Shown here one piece after another: positions 25,401 to 38,799 of a DNA stretch of 64,000 bases. A program made the position numbers and the translations under genes. The notes under the pieces were generated by a model that had not been told where the DNA came from, did not search any database, and saw only the letters and a program-made list of their open reading frames with translations. The stretch is from Eucalyptus grandis (Eukaryota > Streptophyta > Magnoliopsida > Myrtales > Myrtaceae). How positions within the stretch are numbered: position 1 is the first letter of the stretch; every line of letters begins with the position of its first letter. Where the stretch lies: contig NC_052615.1 of the NCBI RefSeq assembly GCF_016545825.1, positions 30,997,088 to 31,061,087 on the forward strand, read 5' to 3'.

Positions 25401-28400
25401 TGTTGGTTCAATGTCTGCCTGTGCCATTTCTGAAGCTGCATATAGTGCTCTAGATCAGCCAATCAGTCTCCTTGAAATGTCGCCACTGTTAAATTTGAAG
25501 GTAACTTCTATCCATCCACGTATGCGTTCACAGAACTATGAGGTTACTTCTGGTACTTTATTGCTGACTGAAGTTGCTTCTATTTTTTATTTGCAATTCA
25601 ATTGTTTCACATTTTGGTTTTGTAAATGTTGCATATTATTGCTGAGGCAGTGGTTCGTTATTGTAGGAAAGCATCAGATTCTGTCTTTATTATTCTTTTC
25701 CGTAGATCATGGATTGCAAACACTCTGTTTTCCCCAAAGCCGGCAGTGGGAATGCGTGTTCCTTTTTGTGGTACACTAGCAATGTGGATAATTAAAACCA
25801 GAACTCTAATTTTACTTGGCATATTGTATGTTCTGTCATTTTATACATTTATTCGCAGTACATAATTAAAGAAAAGTTTTTAACTGTAGCTAGTAAACTA
25901 GTCCAAAGAACTAGTCTTTTTAAAAAAAAAAAAATTATATAGCTGAGGCATGTATATTAAGTCAGCAGATAAGTTAGCAATTATGTTGAAGTAGTGAATG
26001 ACTGCCTTTAATTCCACATGTTATTTTCAATCATACCTGTTTGCAACAAAAAAGAAAATTTGTCTTTTTTCCTACTAAGAGATTTGCTGAAGCTTAACTC
26101 TAACATACTGCACTTTAGACATATTGTGTTCACCCTGTTTCAAATGCTGGAGAAATCCAGACTGCTCAAACTTTCATCTGATACGGTTTTGTGACCTAGG
26201 AGTTATGATGGGCAAAGTGTTCACTAGTATTTCTGGAATTGTGCCTTCAACCTTTTGAACTTTGTTGATGTCTTTTCTCTTGCCGCACTTATATGTTTCT
26301 GTTAGTCCATGTCTTGTGTTGTGTTTATCTCGTTCTGAAGAGAGGAGTCAGCTTTTATGATCATCCTGCAAACTTACTTGTAAATGCTATGATTGACATA
26401 CAAATGCTTTGTCTTGTAATTGAGATATTTGTGTCTATGTGTTTGCACCCTCTTTGTGCTCTACCGTTGATTACTTGTTCTTATAAAATCTCTGCAAAAT
26501 ATACTGGCATTACTTGTAAGAGTTTGAGGAAAGGACTGTGCAGGTTATATTCATTACTATTCCGATGCATCATGCATGATTTGTGTGGTACAGTCCTTAT
26601 TGAATTTCACAATAGAAGAACTTGAACACTTTTCCCAGTCACAAAGATACAGGTAAGTTTTTTGAGATGCTGGTGGGGGTTGAGGAATATGTTAATCTGT
26701 CTTGCTTACATATAAGTGAAAATTGAATGCTGAAAGTGGTAGGTGAGATTTATGTGATCAGATGTTTTCACTTGGTTGTCTATAAAGATGCCTAACCAAT
26801 TCTCGTATTGGTATACCATGCAGAATGTGCTGGAGTCTGGTACCAAGAAAAGCAACTCTTGTCAAACAATGTCATTATTTCTCTCTAAGCAGCTTGCAAA
26901 ACATAGGCATGGTTTAGAATATGGAGCCCTTGCAGTTAAAGATCATCTGGAGAGAATGTTCTTCTCAGACATAGTGTCAACCACAATGATCATGTGAGCA
27001 TATATAAACCGTGTGTTTTTAATATTATTCTCATTATTCTTTGCTGACTTTGAGCTTAGTCATAACCTTCTTTACGATAGAAACTGATGTGCATTGGTTA
27101 TTAGTTTCTCCCCAGAGAATTATAACCAGAATTTGAGTCCATGGGTGTGCCATTTCCATATAAGAAAGGTAACTAGTTAAGGAAGTCCTTTCTTTTCCAG
27201 TTTACATTAAGCTCTGCTCTCTTACACAAATATTCCCCACTGCAGGACATTATAACAAGGAGAGGATTAATACTTCATTCTGTCATTGGTTCTCTTAAGA
27301 GGAGATGTCATGCTTTCTTGAAGGAATTAAGAGTTGACCTTCCCCCACTGCAGATAACTATCAAGTAAGCCATTCTGGAGATTAATACTACTGCTTACTG
27401 GGTTGGGTGCAGGAGTTGGTCTTCATGTTTAAGAATTCACTTGCCTACATAAAGTACGCGCGGTGATACTTTCTCATTAGTCAGTGGCTACCTTCTCCCT
27501 TTTTCTGCTTGTTGTGCAAACCTGCTCATATATGGTACCCACCTTGTGAGAAAAATTTAGAGTAATAATTTAGTTTCTCATTCTTAAATGACAAATCATG
27601 TGGACCACAAGGTGCTATATTTTCCATTTCCATGTTGCTTTTTTAACTATAATTAATGTTTGACCAATTAAATCCTATGTAGCACTTGAATCTACACGTG
27701 TTGCCGTTTTGATTTGCACGAATTCTGTAACTCTAGAACAGCATCAGTCGCAATTTTATGTTCTTAGCTGCTCAAAGAGTGTCTATTGGGGTTTAATGCC
27801 CATGATGCGATGGCTGTCACACTATTTGCAAAAGCTGCAGCACGTAAGCTTCTTTGTATATTTTGTTTGTGTTACTACCTAGTGTTGTTTAAGCTCCTGA
27901 AAAGGAGATATGGAATGAGTTTTACTTTGATGTACTTCGGAGTTCCCATATCTATCCTATTGATTGGTATTCCTTCCATGATTTTGGATCAATCCTATCA
28001 ATTCAGTATGCCTGGACTTATCAGTATAGCCTCTTATATATTTGCAATGACTTTGCAAAAGTGAATTATTGGTTCTGGGATTTTTGCATATATCATGTTT
28101 CCACTGTGAGATTTGACTATCCGTTAAACACAATTTCCTGTGACTTGGTAACGTATTTGCTGATGCAGTGATTGTTCATTAACTGGTGAAGAAAGGGAAG
28201 ATGCAGCTAATATCTTTTGCATCACACTCACCATGGTTGAAGAATCGAAGAAAGTTGCCACACAGCCCACTCTTTTGAAAAAACTTCAAGAACACGTGAT
28301 ACCTTGCCTTCTGGAAACAGTTATTAAAGGTTATCTACGAACTTTATTTTTGTTTCAATGTGGCTCTTATGCATGCAGGAATTAACTTTGCCGTAAAAAA

Positions 28401-31400
28401 CACTGCATTGGCATATGATCGTGGCTGCCATAATACATATCTTACTTGTATAGGAGCAAGGAGTTTATGTGATGAATACACCATGTGGCAATCATGACAT
28501 GGTATAATTGACCAAATCACCATTTCTTGTGTGCCATGAATCTCATCCTACTTGGCGCCATGTGCTCATGCAGCTCACTTTTGATTGGTCGGTTAAACCA
28601 CGTGTCACTACCACATAGCCTATCCGTCACTGGCGATATTTTCTCCCTGCATAGGCCACCTGTGGGGAGAAGTTCAAAACATATATTTGCCGTTGTAATC
28701 AGAACATCAATATACTTATTCAATCAGATGAAAGTAATGCCATGGGCAACATCAAATAGAAACTGGGAAATATAACATGAATAATGCATGTAAGTGTTAG
28801 TTAATATATGCTAATTGGGAAATAGACTCCTTGTAAAGTGAGTCATTTGTAACATGATATGAGAATGTGATGTGCTTTATTTTGTCAATACCAACTAGAA
28901 ATGCCATTGATCTAAACTGTCGCATTGTTGCCATAATTATGATGAAAAAAGACTGACATGTTAAATGGTGTTTAGCGGGAGTAAAAGGAAGGATAAAGTC
29001 AGAGTAAATGAAAAATAGAAATGCGGCTGATCCATTGTTACTCTACTCTCGAGAACACTGCACAACTTTGTATAGATCCAGATATGGTATTTATACTTCA
29101 GTATCAGGCTAAACCCTAGCCAATGCCTAAGGTTGAGTGTTAGAATTTTTAAATGACACTCCACTCTTAAAGCCGGTAGCTTTATACCCCCCCAAAAAAA
29201 AAGAACAAAGAAAAAAAACTGGTGCTCATTCTCTTTGTAGTAATTCTGTAATTTCTGAAGTTTCAGTACTTAATGATGGTTCACTGTTTATAAAGTAAAC
29301 AGAAACGTACGTGATATGTAACGTGGGGAGATATTATGAAGAAGTTGCTCCAGTAATCACTGCTAGGCACAACCATGCTAGCACACTCAATGCACCTTGA
29401 CACATTGTCGCAGTACAAATGTACATAGGCACTATAATATCTTTCACCTAGAAATTCCACCGCTTGCATGTGGTTTGAAATTTTTTTAGTTTAGTTTATG
29501 TGATCAATAACTTCTTTGTATCACTGTTAAAACTGAATGGCTCACTCGTTCTTCAGGATTCATGGAGATTAAGAAGGTAGATATCTTATGGAGTGAAAGC
29601 GGCAAGTTAAGCAAATCTAAGCCTGTGTCAACTGGTGAACTGTACTTGAGAGTATCCATGTCTGCACATTCTGAGAAAATGAAGCTCTGGAGTGTACTCA
29701 TGAATAATTGTGTTCCTATTATGGATGCTATTGATTGGTCTCGCAGTCATCCGGATAACATTCGTGAATTCTCATTAGCAAATGGGATAGATGCTGGATG
29801 GAAGTACTTTCTTAATGTGCGGTTCTCCAGTGAATCTATTATTACTGTTTGTAACAGTACGAATCAGTTGCTAACGTGATTAAATGTTGTTTAACTCTCA
29901 ATACAGAGTCTGGGTTCTGCTGTATCTGATACGGGCAAGACTGTTCTTCCTGAACATTTAGTTCTTCTTGCAAATTGTCTATCAACAAGTGGAGAGTTTG
30001 TAGGCTTAAATCCTAAAGGGATGTCAAGACAAAGGGAAATCTCATCTGTCGCATCACCTTTTGTTCAAGCGTGCTTTTCGGTTGGTTCTGGGCCCTCAAC
30101 ATGATTTGCTTCAGCCTTTTCTATGAGATATCTTTTTCTATATGTTTTATAGCATGGTCTGTTTGAATGCTGCAGAACCCTGGTCCTTGTTTTATTAAGG
30201 CTGCCAAGGCAGGAACAGTGGATAGTTTACAAGGGAGTCTGGATGCACTGGCATGGGGAAAAGTTCCTTCACTGGGGACGGGTGGACTATTTGAGATAAT
30301 ATACTCTGGCAAGGTAAGGATTTTGTCTTTTTTCTCTTGATATTGAGAATGTTAAGTTAAGGTGACAAATGGAGTAGTAAGTTCACTTAAACTACTACTT
30401 TTATATGACAAGCTAGGACATTGCAAGATTGGTTCGTCTGGAAACAGCTTGAACCAGTGAATAGTAAAAACTAGGGTTCTTCAGTGTTTGAAATTTTGGA
30501 ACAATTTTTTATACGTTGTTACCTTGATAGCATTATCCCATCTCCAGTAGTTAGACTCCCGTCACACTAGCAGCAATAGTGTAGTCACCATGATACTGCC
30601 ACTCGTTTTAGAATGAGATTGTGATTGCAGCTACTTAATTTGAAAATTTGCTTGGAGAAATAAGTACCTAAATGGGTTGAGGTTGCATGGTTAATCTGTG
30701 AAACATTCTAGTTGAGTATACTGATGTTCGTAAATTATCAGGTGTGTCTAGGATTCATATCAAAACCAAAATCTTAAATTTGTTAAGTATTTAAACCAAA
30801 AAAAAAACTTCATTCTTGCTTTAGTTCAAACCATCAACAGTTTGTCTACCTATAATAACAAGTCCAATATTAACTCAGTCCTAGAACTGTAACATCAAAT
30901 GAGTAACCTTTAAAAAACTCCCCCTAATGCTAAAGACCATAAGCATGCGGTCAATTTTAAAATCAGAAACATAGTTTTGTTGTCTTAACAATGAGAGGGG
31001 AAAGAAAAATTATTCTGCCTATAGGAATTTTAATTTTCTTTTTATTGTTTATAAACATTACATTTCACTTCCAATCTGTAATCAGTGAATTGAACAAAAA
31101 TCTACTTGTTTTGGGAAGCAGTTAAACTGAAATTGCACTGCTAACACAATGAAATAATAAGCCAGAACAAACCCGGACCAAACAACCCAAATTAGCTCAG
31201 GTTTTTATTTTTGTAAACACTTGGCAGTGGAGTTTAGGAATTTTATTTTATTTTTTTATTTCAGTGCTTCAAGTTAGAGGTGCTGCACATAAGATCCTTA
31301 AGAAAGGAATGGGAAAACCTACCTTTTTTTTTCTTGGGGACTTGCTCGATACTTACCTTTTGCATTGCACGTGGTTTCTTAAGTTTGGGAAGGTGTCTTA

Positions 31401-34228
31401 AGATATACTAAGCCTGGAATATTGCTTCTGATGAACCAACTCTCAGGCTAGCATTTTAATATTGATGCAAGCTCCACAGACAAAGTCATTGTCCATGCTT
31501 TAAGCTTGAGATTGTTTGACACAGGAGAGGTTCTGAGAATTTGCCAAACCAAGGGTTTAGGAATGTCAATTCCCTTCATGATAACTTATAAGCTATTAAC
31601 TGCCATTAATACATCGTAGGGTTCTGAGACGAAATTTATCAACTTTTGTTTCTCTTTTAACTCATTGGAATGTTTGGATGTTGTTAATTAACAGAGATGA
31701 CAATTCTATGAAATCGAGAGGCTTCATACTTATTTTCATTTAGTTTGTGAGTCCAAGTATATGGTTAGCTCCATAGAAATGTTTGTCTTCTAAATGCCCG
31801 TCACATCCTTAACAATTCTTATTGATCATTATCTATCTTCACGTATATTAAGTGGTTGTGCTACTTACCTGCAGAGCCATCCTTAATCAGTACCTTGACT
31901 AGTGGTTCTCTTTTTTGTAAAATTGATATTAATTAGTTTCTTTTGAAAAAAGGATGACCTGTGTTTGAATTTCAGGACTACCTTTATTTTAGAACGTTAT
32001 AAACTTCTATTTGTATTGATCAGGGGCATGAGCTTGCAAAGCCTGAGAGTGTCTACAATCTGCTGGGTAACAAAGTTAGTTCCACACAACAGAATATAAA
32101 GCTTGAAGTGCCTAATGCTGGCAGCCATGTGCCAGACACATGTGGGGCGGAGTTTGTGCAGGCTGATAGTGTTTCTAAAGTACTCAAGAAATTGGAAATC
32201 AATAAGTCATTATTCAGGAAATTTATCACATTTAATGACATCCAGAAGCTCTCGCTAGAGCTGAAAAAAATATTGTACAAGTAAGTTTATTGATGACTTA
32301 AATCATTTTTAAACTTGTCCATTGTATGAAGAGTTTGATGCATTATATATATTGGGTGAAACCAATCTTGGAATTTTTTTTTTTTTTTTGGTCAGTCAAT
32401 CTTGGGAATTGACTTTCTTGCATTTGCTATCAAATGTGCAATTGTTTTAACTCTCGAGCATGTACTTCTACATTCTGTGCACATACTGGATTCCCAAATT
32501 GCATGACTCACATTACATAGAATTCATGTCCTTGCTACTTATAATAATTTTCTATATTAAATTTGGCTTTGTAGATTTTTCTCTGTGAAGCAAAGTGGAC
32601 TAGGGTGGTCTAGACATTAGGTACTGAGAGAGACTCGAAAAATCAGCCTTTCTGGATCAGGACATTTTTCTACCCCGAGACAAGAACCGGGTTTTCTGAC
32701 ATTTGCTAGAGTTTTGAGAGTGGCATTTTGACTGAAATCCTGAAAATCATTTTCTTTTCAAGTCAATGGTTGTAATGAAAGAAAATTTTAATTTGAATTG
32801 AATCTGGGCACATGCTGCACATTAGCTTTGTGTTCACAGGAAGGATTCTGTATCAGGAACTGGAGTGGTAGATCAAACAGTAACCAGCATCTCGATTCAT
32901 GCTAAAAGTGTGCCTCGCCAAATTTTTATGTCTTTCATGAACCTTGAGTTGCAATTTCAATTACATTGAGAAGTTTCTAGGAACCATCTTCCAGGCTTTT
33001 GTTGCCTGAAAGATAATTTTGATGGTATCACACATCATCTGCTTGATGATATGTGTTATTGATATAGGTACCCGATCGATCACCATTTAGGTGAACAAGA
33101 AAAGTCGATTGTGATGATGGCTCTGAAGTTTCATCCTCGTGGAAAGGAAAAGATCGGAACTGGAGCTCGGAATATAAAGGTAATGAGATATATACACATA
33201 CATATACCAATAAAAGTATATATAGCTAACAGGTGCAAATAATATGCCCAATGCTACTTGTATTTTTTGGCAATTTCTGGCATTATCTTGAAGAAAATAA
33301 AAAGGCAGTTTCCATGCTAAAATTCTTGTCTGCCACTCGGTAGTCAAAGATGAGTGTAGGTCAGTTTACGAAGGCAATGGCCTTTCACATTGAGTGCTTT
33401 GTCGAAAATAAATTTATAGTCGCTTTTGGCACAGGACTTCTCCCCAAATTCTACATTTCTTTCTCGAATTGAAACAGAAAAACTTGCCAAGATTGTTAGA
33501 AAAGGAACTGTAGGTGTACTAAGATTGACTTACAAATTGGTCTCACAGATTGCGAGTGGGAGTGGGCCTGGTTAACTAGTTTTGAACACCGTTCTTAATA
33601 TACCTCAAATTATTCTCATTAATACAGGCAGAATTCTCCATGTGAGGAACATTACTCATGCATGTACTATCTGTTCTAAGTATCCCTGCTTGGGGTTTCT
33701 CTGAGCGGAGTAGAGCATTGTTGGGATTCATTCTTTTTTAGTTTCATGAGGCTCTATCAAAGGGAAATCCTCAAATTTTTTAGGTGATGATATTCGTAGC
33801 TTATTTTGCAAGAATGAGTTCATATATACAAAAACTTAAGCTGCTTTTCAAACAGAAGATCAAGATTTTCCTCTGATCCCTGGCATATACACATGAAACC
33901 CTGCACAAGCAAACCACAAGGTGATTCAAATGCGATTGCGTGGAAGTCATGCTAAAACTAGCTTCATGTTGTTCTTTCTGGGAGTTTGGTTTGAAGAAAC
34001 TGTAGTCCTTGCGTAGGCTGACCGCTTTCTTTCTTTCCTGTCATCTCTTAGGTTGGACATCACCCCAAGCACCAAGATTCTCGCTGCTTCATGCTGGTCA
34101 GAGACGATGGAATGGCAGAAGACTTCTCTTATCACAAGTGTGTTCTCGGCGCCCTCGAGATAATTGCTCCCCAAAGGGCAAAAACCTACCAATCGAAATG
34201 GTTGAAACACGAGGCGGAGCAGACATAG
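19401..34228 (+). CDS. NRPD1: NRPD1, largest subunit of DNA-directed RNA polymerase IV
   Basis: Coding exons: 19401-19487, 20907-21027, 21132-21256, 22214-22267, 22351-22575, 23064-23219, 23405-23500, 23575-25500, 26824-26993, 27105-27168, 27246-27364, 28169-28329, 29557-29816, 29907-30080, 30176-30313, 32024-32280, 33068-33179, 34052-34228. The phases are consistent and the total is 1,473 aa, close to Arabidopsis NRPD1. Seen: Cys/His zinc ligands near residues 57-71 (CSTCG...CEGH) and 98-128 (CPGC...CKYC). The catalytic Mg motif DFDGD is at about 459-463, within LRGDFDGDCIHGY. NRPPSIHQHS and NGQSGRNLLSLGQDSL are present. A C-terminal DeCL (DUF3223) domain covers about 1378-1473 (SYHKCVLGALEIIAP). 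Known role: with NRPD2, Pol IV makes precursors of 24-nt siRNAs for RNA-directed DNA methylation. The gene ends soon after the DeCL domain without the long WG/GW tail of NRPE1, so Pol V is excluded. Intron 7 is GC-AG. The donor of exon 13 (29816) is the least certain junction. AATAAA at 34322 is a likely poly(A) signal. Confidence 0.95.
23501..23574 (+). other. Non-canonical GC-AG intron in NRPD1 (74 nt)
   Basis: The exon ends AAG at 23500 and is followed by GCAAGC. The intron ends AACAG at 23574, and the next exon continues in phase 0 (CTG AAC CCA GAC). Read-through gives a stop within eight codons, and no GT donor gives the right phase. AAG|GCAAG is the usual compensating consensus for GC donors. 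Confidence 0.85.
30314..32023 (+). other. Large NRPD1 intron, nothing recognised inside
   Basis: 1.7 kb of AT-rich intron between the exons ending at 30313 and starting at 32024. No element ends, frames or RNA genes were recognised. The same holds for the other large introns (25501-26823 and 28330-29556). Confidence 0.5.
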
Positions 34229-34565
34229 AATGCTTCTCTTCTGCGGAGACGGAACATGTACAGCCAAGTACCTGTAATCAGCCTTCTCTCTCTCTCTCCT
34301 TTTTTTTTAGCCAATTGATTCAATAAATGGCTGTTCTTTTCCACGCTTCTTTTTGCTCCTTTTACTGCATTTCGTTTGCCTACTTATTTGATTGGCAGAA
34401 GAGATGTAGTGGAAGCAGCAACGAGAAGCTCTTAAAGCGCATCCATCCTTTCTGTTTTTCAGTAATGTGCCGGAAAAATGTTGTACTCAGTTTCCATATA
34501 AGTTCAGTTGTTATAATTGGTGGACCGCCTATGATGATTTGCACTCCCGCTTTCTTTTCTTTGGG
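34229..34565 (+). other. Probable NRPD1 3' UTR
   Basis: Follows the TAG at 34226-34228. AATAAA at 34322-34327 is the nearest poly(A) signal; the actual cleavage site is not visible. Confidence 0.5.
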
Positions 34566-37500
34566 AGTGAAATAGACCTCTAATGAACGGTAACCTTTTG
34601 TCGTGGCGGCAGGTGAACTCTTTTTTCAGTCAATAGAAATAAGCCGATAGAAGTATATTGAGTTCATTCTGAATATGTGATTTTGTCAAATAACCATCGT
34701 CCCTTAGGTTCCTCTGTTTTGATTCGAGTCTTCGTCGCCTCATTCAAGCACAAAAGCAGGATTTAATTCTGGTATACTGACCCTTTATTTCCGTACTCAC
34801 TCACACGTGTAGAAACCCGATCTTCCTATTGAACGAGGCAAAATGAGGGTTTCCTACGTCTTCTCTTGATTCATGTCATTTTCTTGTGAGCATCCAAGTA
34901 CTATGTTAATCAGAGCGGTACCATCGTTTGTTTCTTCTGCAAATGGATATAAAGCGTGCTCATCCTGATCTTTTGATCTTTCTCTGTGCTGCTACTTTGG
35001 ACTATTGACCAGCATACTGATCCCACATATTTGGCATTACTTCGGTTTCCTCGTCAATTTTCTGTCGTGTACGTAACCTCAGTCCACATCGGACGTTTCC
35101 TATCATTTTCGGTATGACAAAAGGCGGCTGATTTCCCGTGTTCTATCGTGCTAAGATTCCTCTATTGATTAAGGACACGATTATGTTTCCGAGAATAATT
35201 TCTGAGAAAAAAAAAATGCTTGGTAACTCTGCAAAATTTTTATTTTCGAGATACAATCAACATGAACCAAGTTCTGGTCTTTGAGTTTGCTCCTTACTTG
35301 AAAGATATTGATTAACTCGAGATTTTATCTTATAAGGTGATATACATACGGACATCTAGGTACAATGAAGCGCAAGTCTTCAAAGTGTTAAATGATAGTA
35401 TGCCTGACATGGATAGAGACGTGACGGGGAGATTACTGTCAGTCGTGCATTTGATTAAGTCCAGGCGTCTGATTCAAAAAGGTTCCGTGTCGAAACTATC
35501 ATATTCGCGACTGCCTAGTAGGACTAACATGCTCACATTCTATTATAATCGTCTCAATTGAAAGTTGTTATTATAATCGTTTCAATTGAAAGTTGGTGTT
35601 ATCCCGGGATCATGATACTCATGGCGTGCTCAGATCTTAGATTACTTCTATCAAGTATATACATGCGAGGACTCTATATTTTGTAAATGCAACCATACTT
35701 CGCGACAGGTCTTTTTTCTATTTCGCAATTCTCTAGTCTAGTTCAAGAACTTCCATTAACACGGGATTATCACTTAAATGCAATCGCCGAACTCAGTTAA
35801 ACTTGTTCAGGTTATTCCCCAAGGACTGCTGATCATGTCTTGAGTATGTATCATTGTTACGACAGCATTCCTAATCCAACTTGCGTTTTCTCTCTTACGA
35901 CCTTCCAGACCTGTACAAATGGAGGAAAGATTCGGACGTCGCTCCGGCTTCCGAACCGTCGTGTCCGTGTGCTCATGAAATTGCAGCCTAGTCCGCATTA
36001 CCGGCGCGACGGATTCAAATCGATCTCGACGTGAAGTAGGGTCATCTCGAGCCTCGGATTCATGTTTACTTTCATGGATCGTACGACGATAAGCTTTCGC
36101 ATTTTTGTCTTGAGATGCAACTTGGGTCGAGCTTAAATCATGACGTGACATCTCGATTTCTGACGTGGTGGTGCCCGCGTCTCAAGAGATCAAGACGCGA
36201 CCTTAGCCTTATCGCCAAACACTGTCGAGGTTTTAAAAGGGCCGAAATTGAAAATAATAAAATTTCATGGTGGCCCACGTAATATTGCGGGGAAATGTCA
36301 GCAGTCCTTTTCCAACTAGAAAGGACAAAAGTTCGTGTCGCGTCGCGCTCCCTACCTTTCCTATGGTCCGACTGGAAAATGATGGGCCTCATGATTCTCG
36401 AAAAGTATGTCGGATCTCTTTGGGGGAAATTATTGCCTTGATCTGCATATGTGATGTTAGCAAAAGAGGGAATGGACATAAATGACCCATTAATTTTGAC
36501 TCTCCATATGTAACGTGAACTCTAAATTTTTAATTTATTTGATACGATTTTTAAATTTTTGATACTTGATCAAATTAATAATTTGATTATATAAAAATTT
36601 TAAATATTGTTCTTGAACTTAAATTAATGAAATTATAACATTAGATATTTTTATGCAATTTAGTAGAGATGATTTGAACATTTATAAAAAATTTCAGACA
36701 ACATTGAGTAAATTAAATGTTCAGGGATTATGTTGAACAAATTCAGGTTTAGAAATCTCATTACATATTGAACTAAAGTTAAATGATAATTTGTGTCGTT
36801 ATACTGTAACAAAAAAAAATGGCAAACCAATCTGATTAGGCATGTACATGGACTACACTACGTCACTTTTTTCGAGTCAAGAACGATCTAATTATTATAT
36901 TGTAGAAAGGGACATTGATATAATCTCATTTTTTACGATGATAAGATCTAAGACATTTATTTAATTGCAAGAGAAACACGACACCATGTTGCTAGCTGAG
37001 ATCTACCAGCTTTATTTTTTTTTTTTTTCTCCAATTTGGATTAAAGAATTAACTCCAAGCCTAAGCATGATTTGGTAGATTTAGACGGGTCTTGCCAGGG
37101 ATTTGAAGAAAACTCGAAGGGTGTTTCGGAAAATACCTTCACGTGCGTGGTAAATGTTTTTAGATCTGGAAAATTGCTGGCCTTTTTATGTTTTGACTGG
37201 CTCTTACACCATGTGAAATTTTATGAGACTAGTACTAATTATTTTAAAAGTTTAAGCTTAATAAATTGAGAGAGATTGCATAAATATAAAGAGCATTTAT
37301 AATCTCGTTGTCGAGCGATGTGGAAATAATACTTCAATCTTCGGCATCAAAACATATTTATGTACCTCCACCAAATCGAGTGATCTAAAAGGTATCTTAG
37401 AAATTCCAATCTCCAATTATATATTGCCATGCTTTGATTGAATGCACATGCGTAATTGAAGACAAGGAAACAACAATGCTACACAAGCATCAATCGCATT

Positions 37501-38462
37501 AGAATTACTCCTAAATAGAGGATTTTGTGTCGAGCCTTGGCCCTTCAAGACATCAATTAATCTAAATTCAAACAGCAACGACCCGTGATCCTACGCCAAT
37601 CGATTAAGGGTAACGTGCAGCATTATTAGGAGTGTTCTAAGCCGTATGTTGTGAGCATTCTGATTCGGAGAGATTTGCCGGGGACCAGGCGAGAGTATTC
37701 ATCCTAGAATTAAAGCAAGAAATGAGTCACATTCATGGAGGATGTCGACTGGATTTATCCGGATCTTCATGATTTTGACTTTCATAGTAAGGTCGCATTC
37801 TTCCTATTTATGGTAATGGTACGCTCAAATTGAAGTCGTGCAGATCTGGAGATGGGGGAAAAAGGACCACAAAGATGATGTAATATTACGTATCTAATTA
37901 CGAAATGATAAAAGGAATTTAACCATCGCTCAATCATTTAATATTGTCGGTTTTGGTGTACTTATGAACTTGTCATTTTTCAGGGTCTCACGTGAACGAT
38001 ATTACTTAACCATCAATCATTTAATATTGTCGGGTTTTGGTCTAAAACTATATGATATATGAGAACTTGTTGTTTTCCAATGATAACAATTATATCATTT
38101 TTTTTTTTTTTTAATATACTTGCGATTTGCCTACTCCATCGTTGAGTTTTATTTGAGTTGAGCGGCATTTATTGTATTCTAAGCAATATCCTAGTCCAAC
38201 TACTTAATGATCGAGTCGCGTTAGCTCAATCTATGAAATTGATGGCGTCCATGGGCGGAAAAAAATAAATAAATCGAGCACGACCTAAAATTTTTGAAGT
38301 GCTTAATGTTCCCATTAGCTTTATCAAAGACTCTTATAAGGTACTTGTTGAATATTGCGATTTTCCGGTACCGATTAGCGCAAATTATTCTTTCATTTGG
38401 TTTGGTAAAAGGAAAATGTCCTTTTCTTTTATTAAATAAATTCATTATAAATTAATTTTTTA
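34566..38462. other. Intergenic between NRPD1 and PHT5; no gene recognised
   Basis: It contains a 28-bp tandem duplication (35542-35569 and 35570-35597, one mismatch). Two copies of an 'aaccatc...aatcatttaatattgtcgg' block lie about 87 bases apart (37921 and 38008). The 36.48-36.83 kb stretch is very AT-rich. Frames at 35.8-36.5 kb overlap on both strands and have no domains. Confidence 0.5.
35542..35597. repeat. 28-bp tandem duplication, two copies
   Basis: ATTATAATCGTCTCAATTG at 35542 is repeated at 35570 with a single C/T difference, followed in both by AAAGTTG. Confidence 0.9.
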
Positions 38463-38748
38463 TTCATGAAAAACTACAAATCAATACATTCTTAACAAAT
38501 TTATCATATTTTAGTTTTTATTAAATTCTACTATTAAAATGCTAAGTTTTTTTTTTATTCGATTAAAAATTGAATGACACTTGATGATGACGGATAAACT
38601 GATTTAGAGTTTTATTCTCCACTTGTCATAATTATACCAATTCGTAATTTTTCATGAAAATTTAATAAAAGGTAAATTTATCATAAGTAATTAATTCATA
38701 GTAAATTTATTACTGATGTAATAATTTATAGTTTTTCATAGTATTGAC
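38463..38748. mobile_element. Small TIR element (MITE) of the same family as 8.2 and 58.0 kb
   Basis: The left end reads ATGAAAAACTACAAATCAAT ... AACAAATTTATCAT. The right end in reverse complement reads ATGAAAAACTATAAATTATT ... AATAAATTTACTAT. The pairing runs through about 45 bases with mismatches. The interior is AT-rich and non-coding. It lies about 50 bp upstream of the GC-rich PHT5 leader, so it may affect that promoter. Confidence 0.55.
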
Positions 38749-38799
38749 CAATATGAATATTTCTTCTTTACGGAACATGAAATTTGTTTTGTTGCTGTT

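Noticed and set aside
23536..25779. 747-codon single frame as the complete polymerase gene
   Set aside because: It starts inside an intron and reads through the donor at 25501. Homology and phase place exon boundaries at 23575 and 25500, with further exons on both sides.
19401..34228. NRPE1 (Pol V largest subunit) as the identity
   Set aside because: The gene ends soon after the DeCL domain and has no WG/GW or QS-rich C-terminal extension. The catalytic context (RGDFDGDCIHGY) fits NRPD1.
33947..34267. 106-codon minus-strand frame
   Set aside because: It is the antisense shadow of the last NRPD1 exon.
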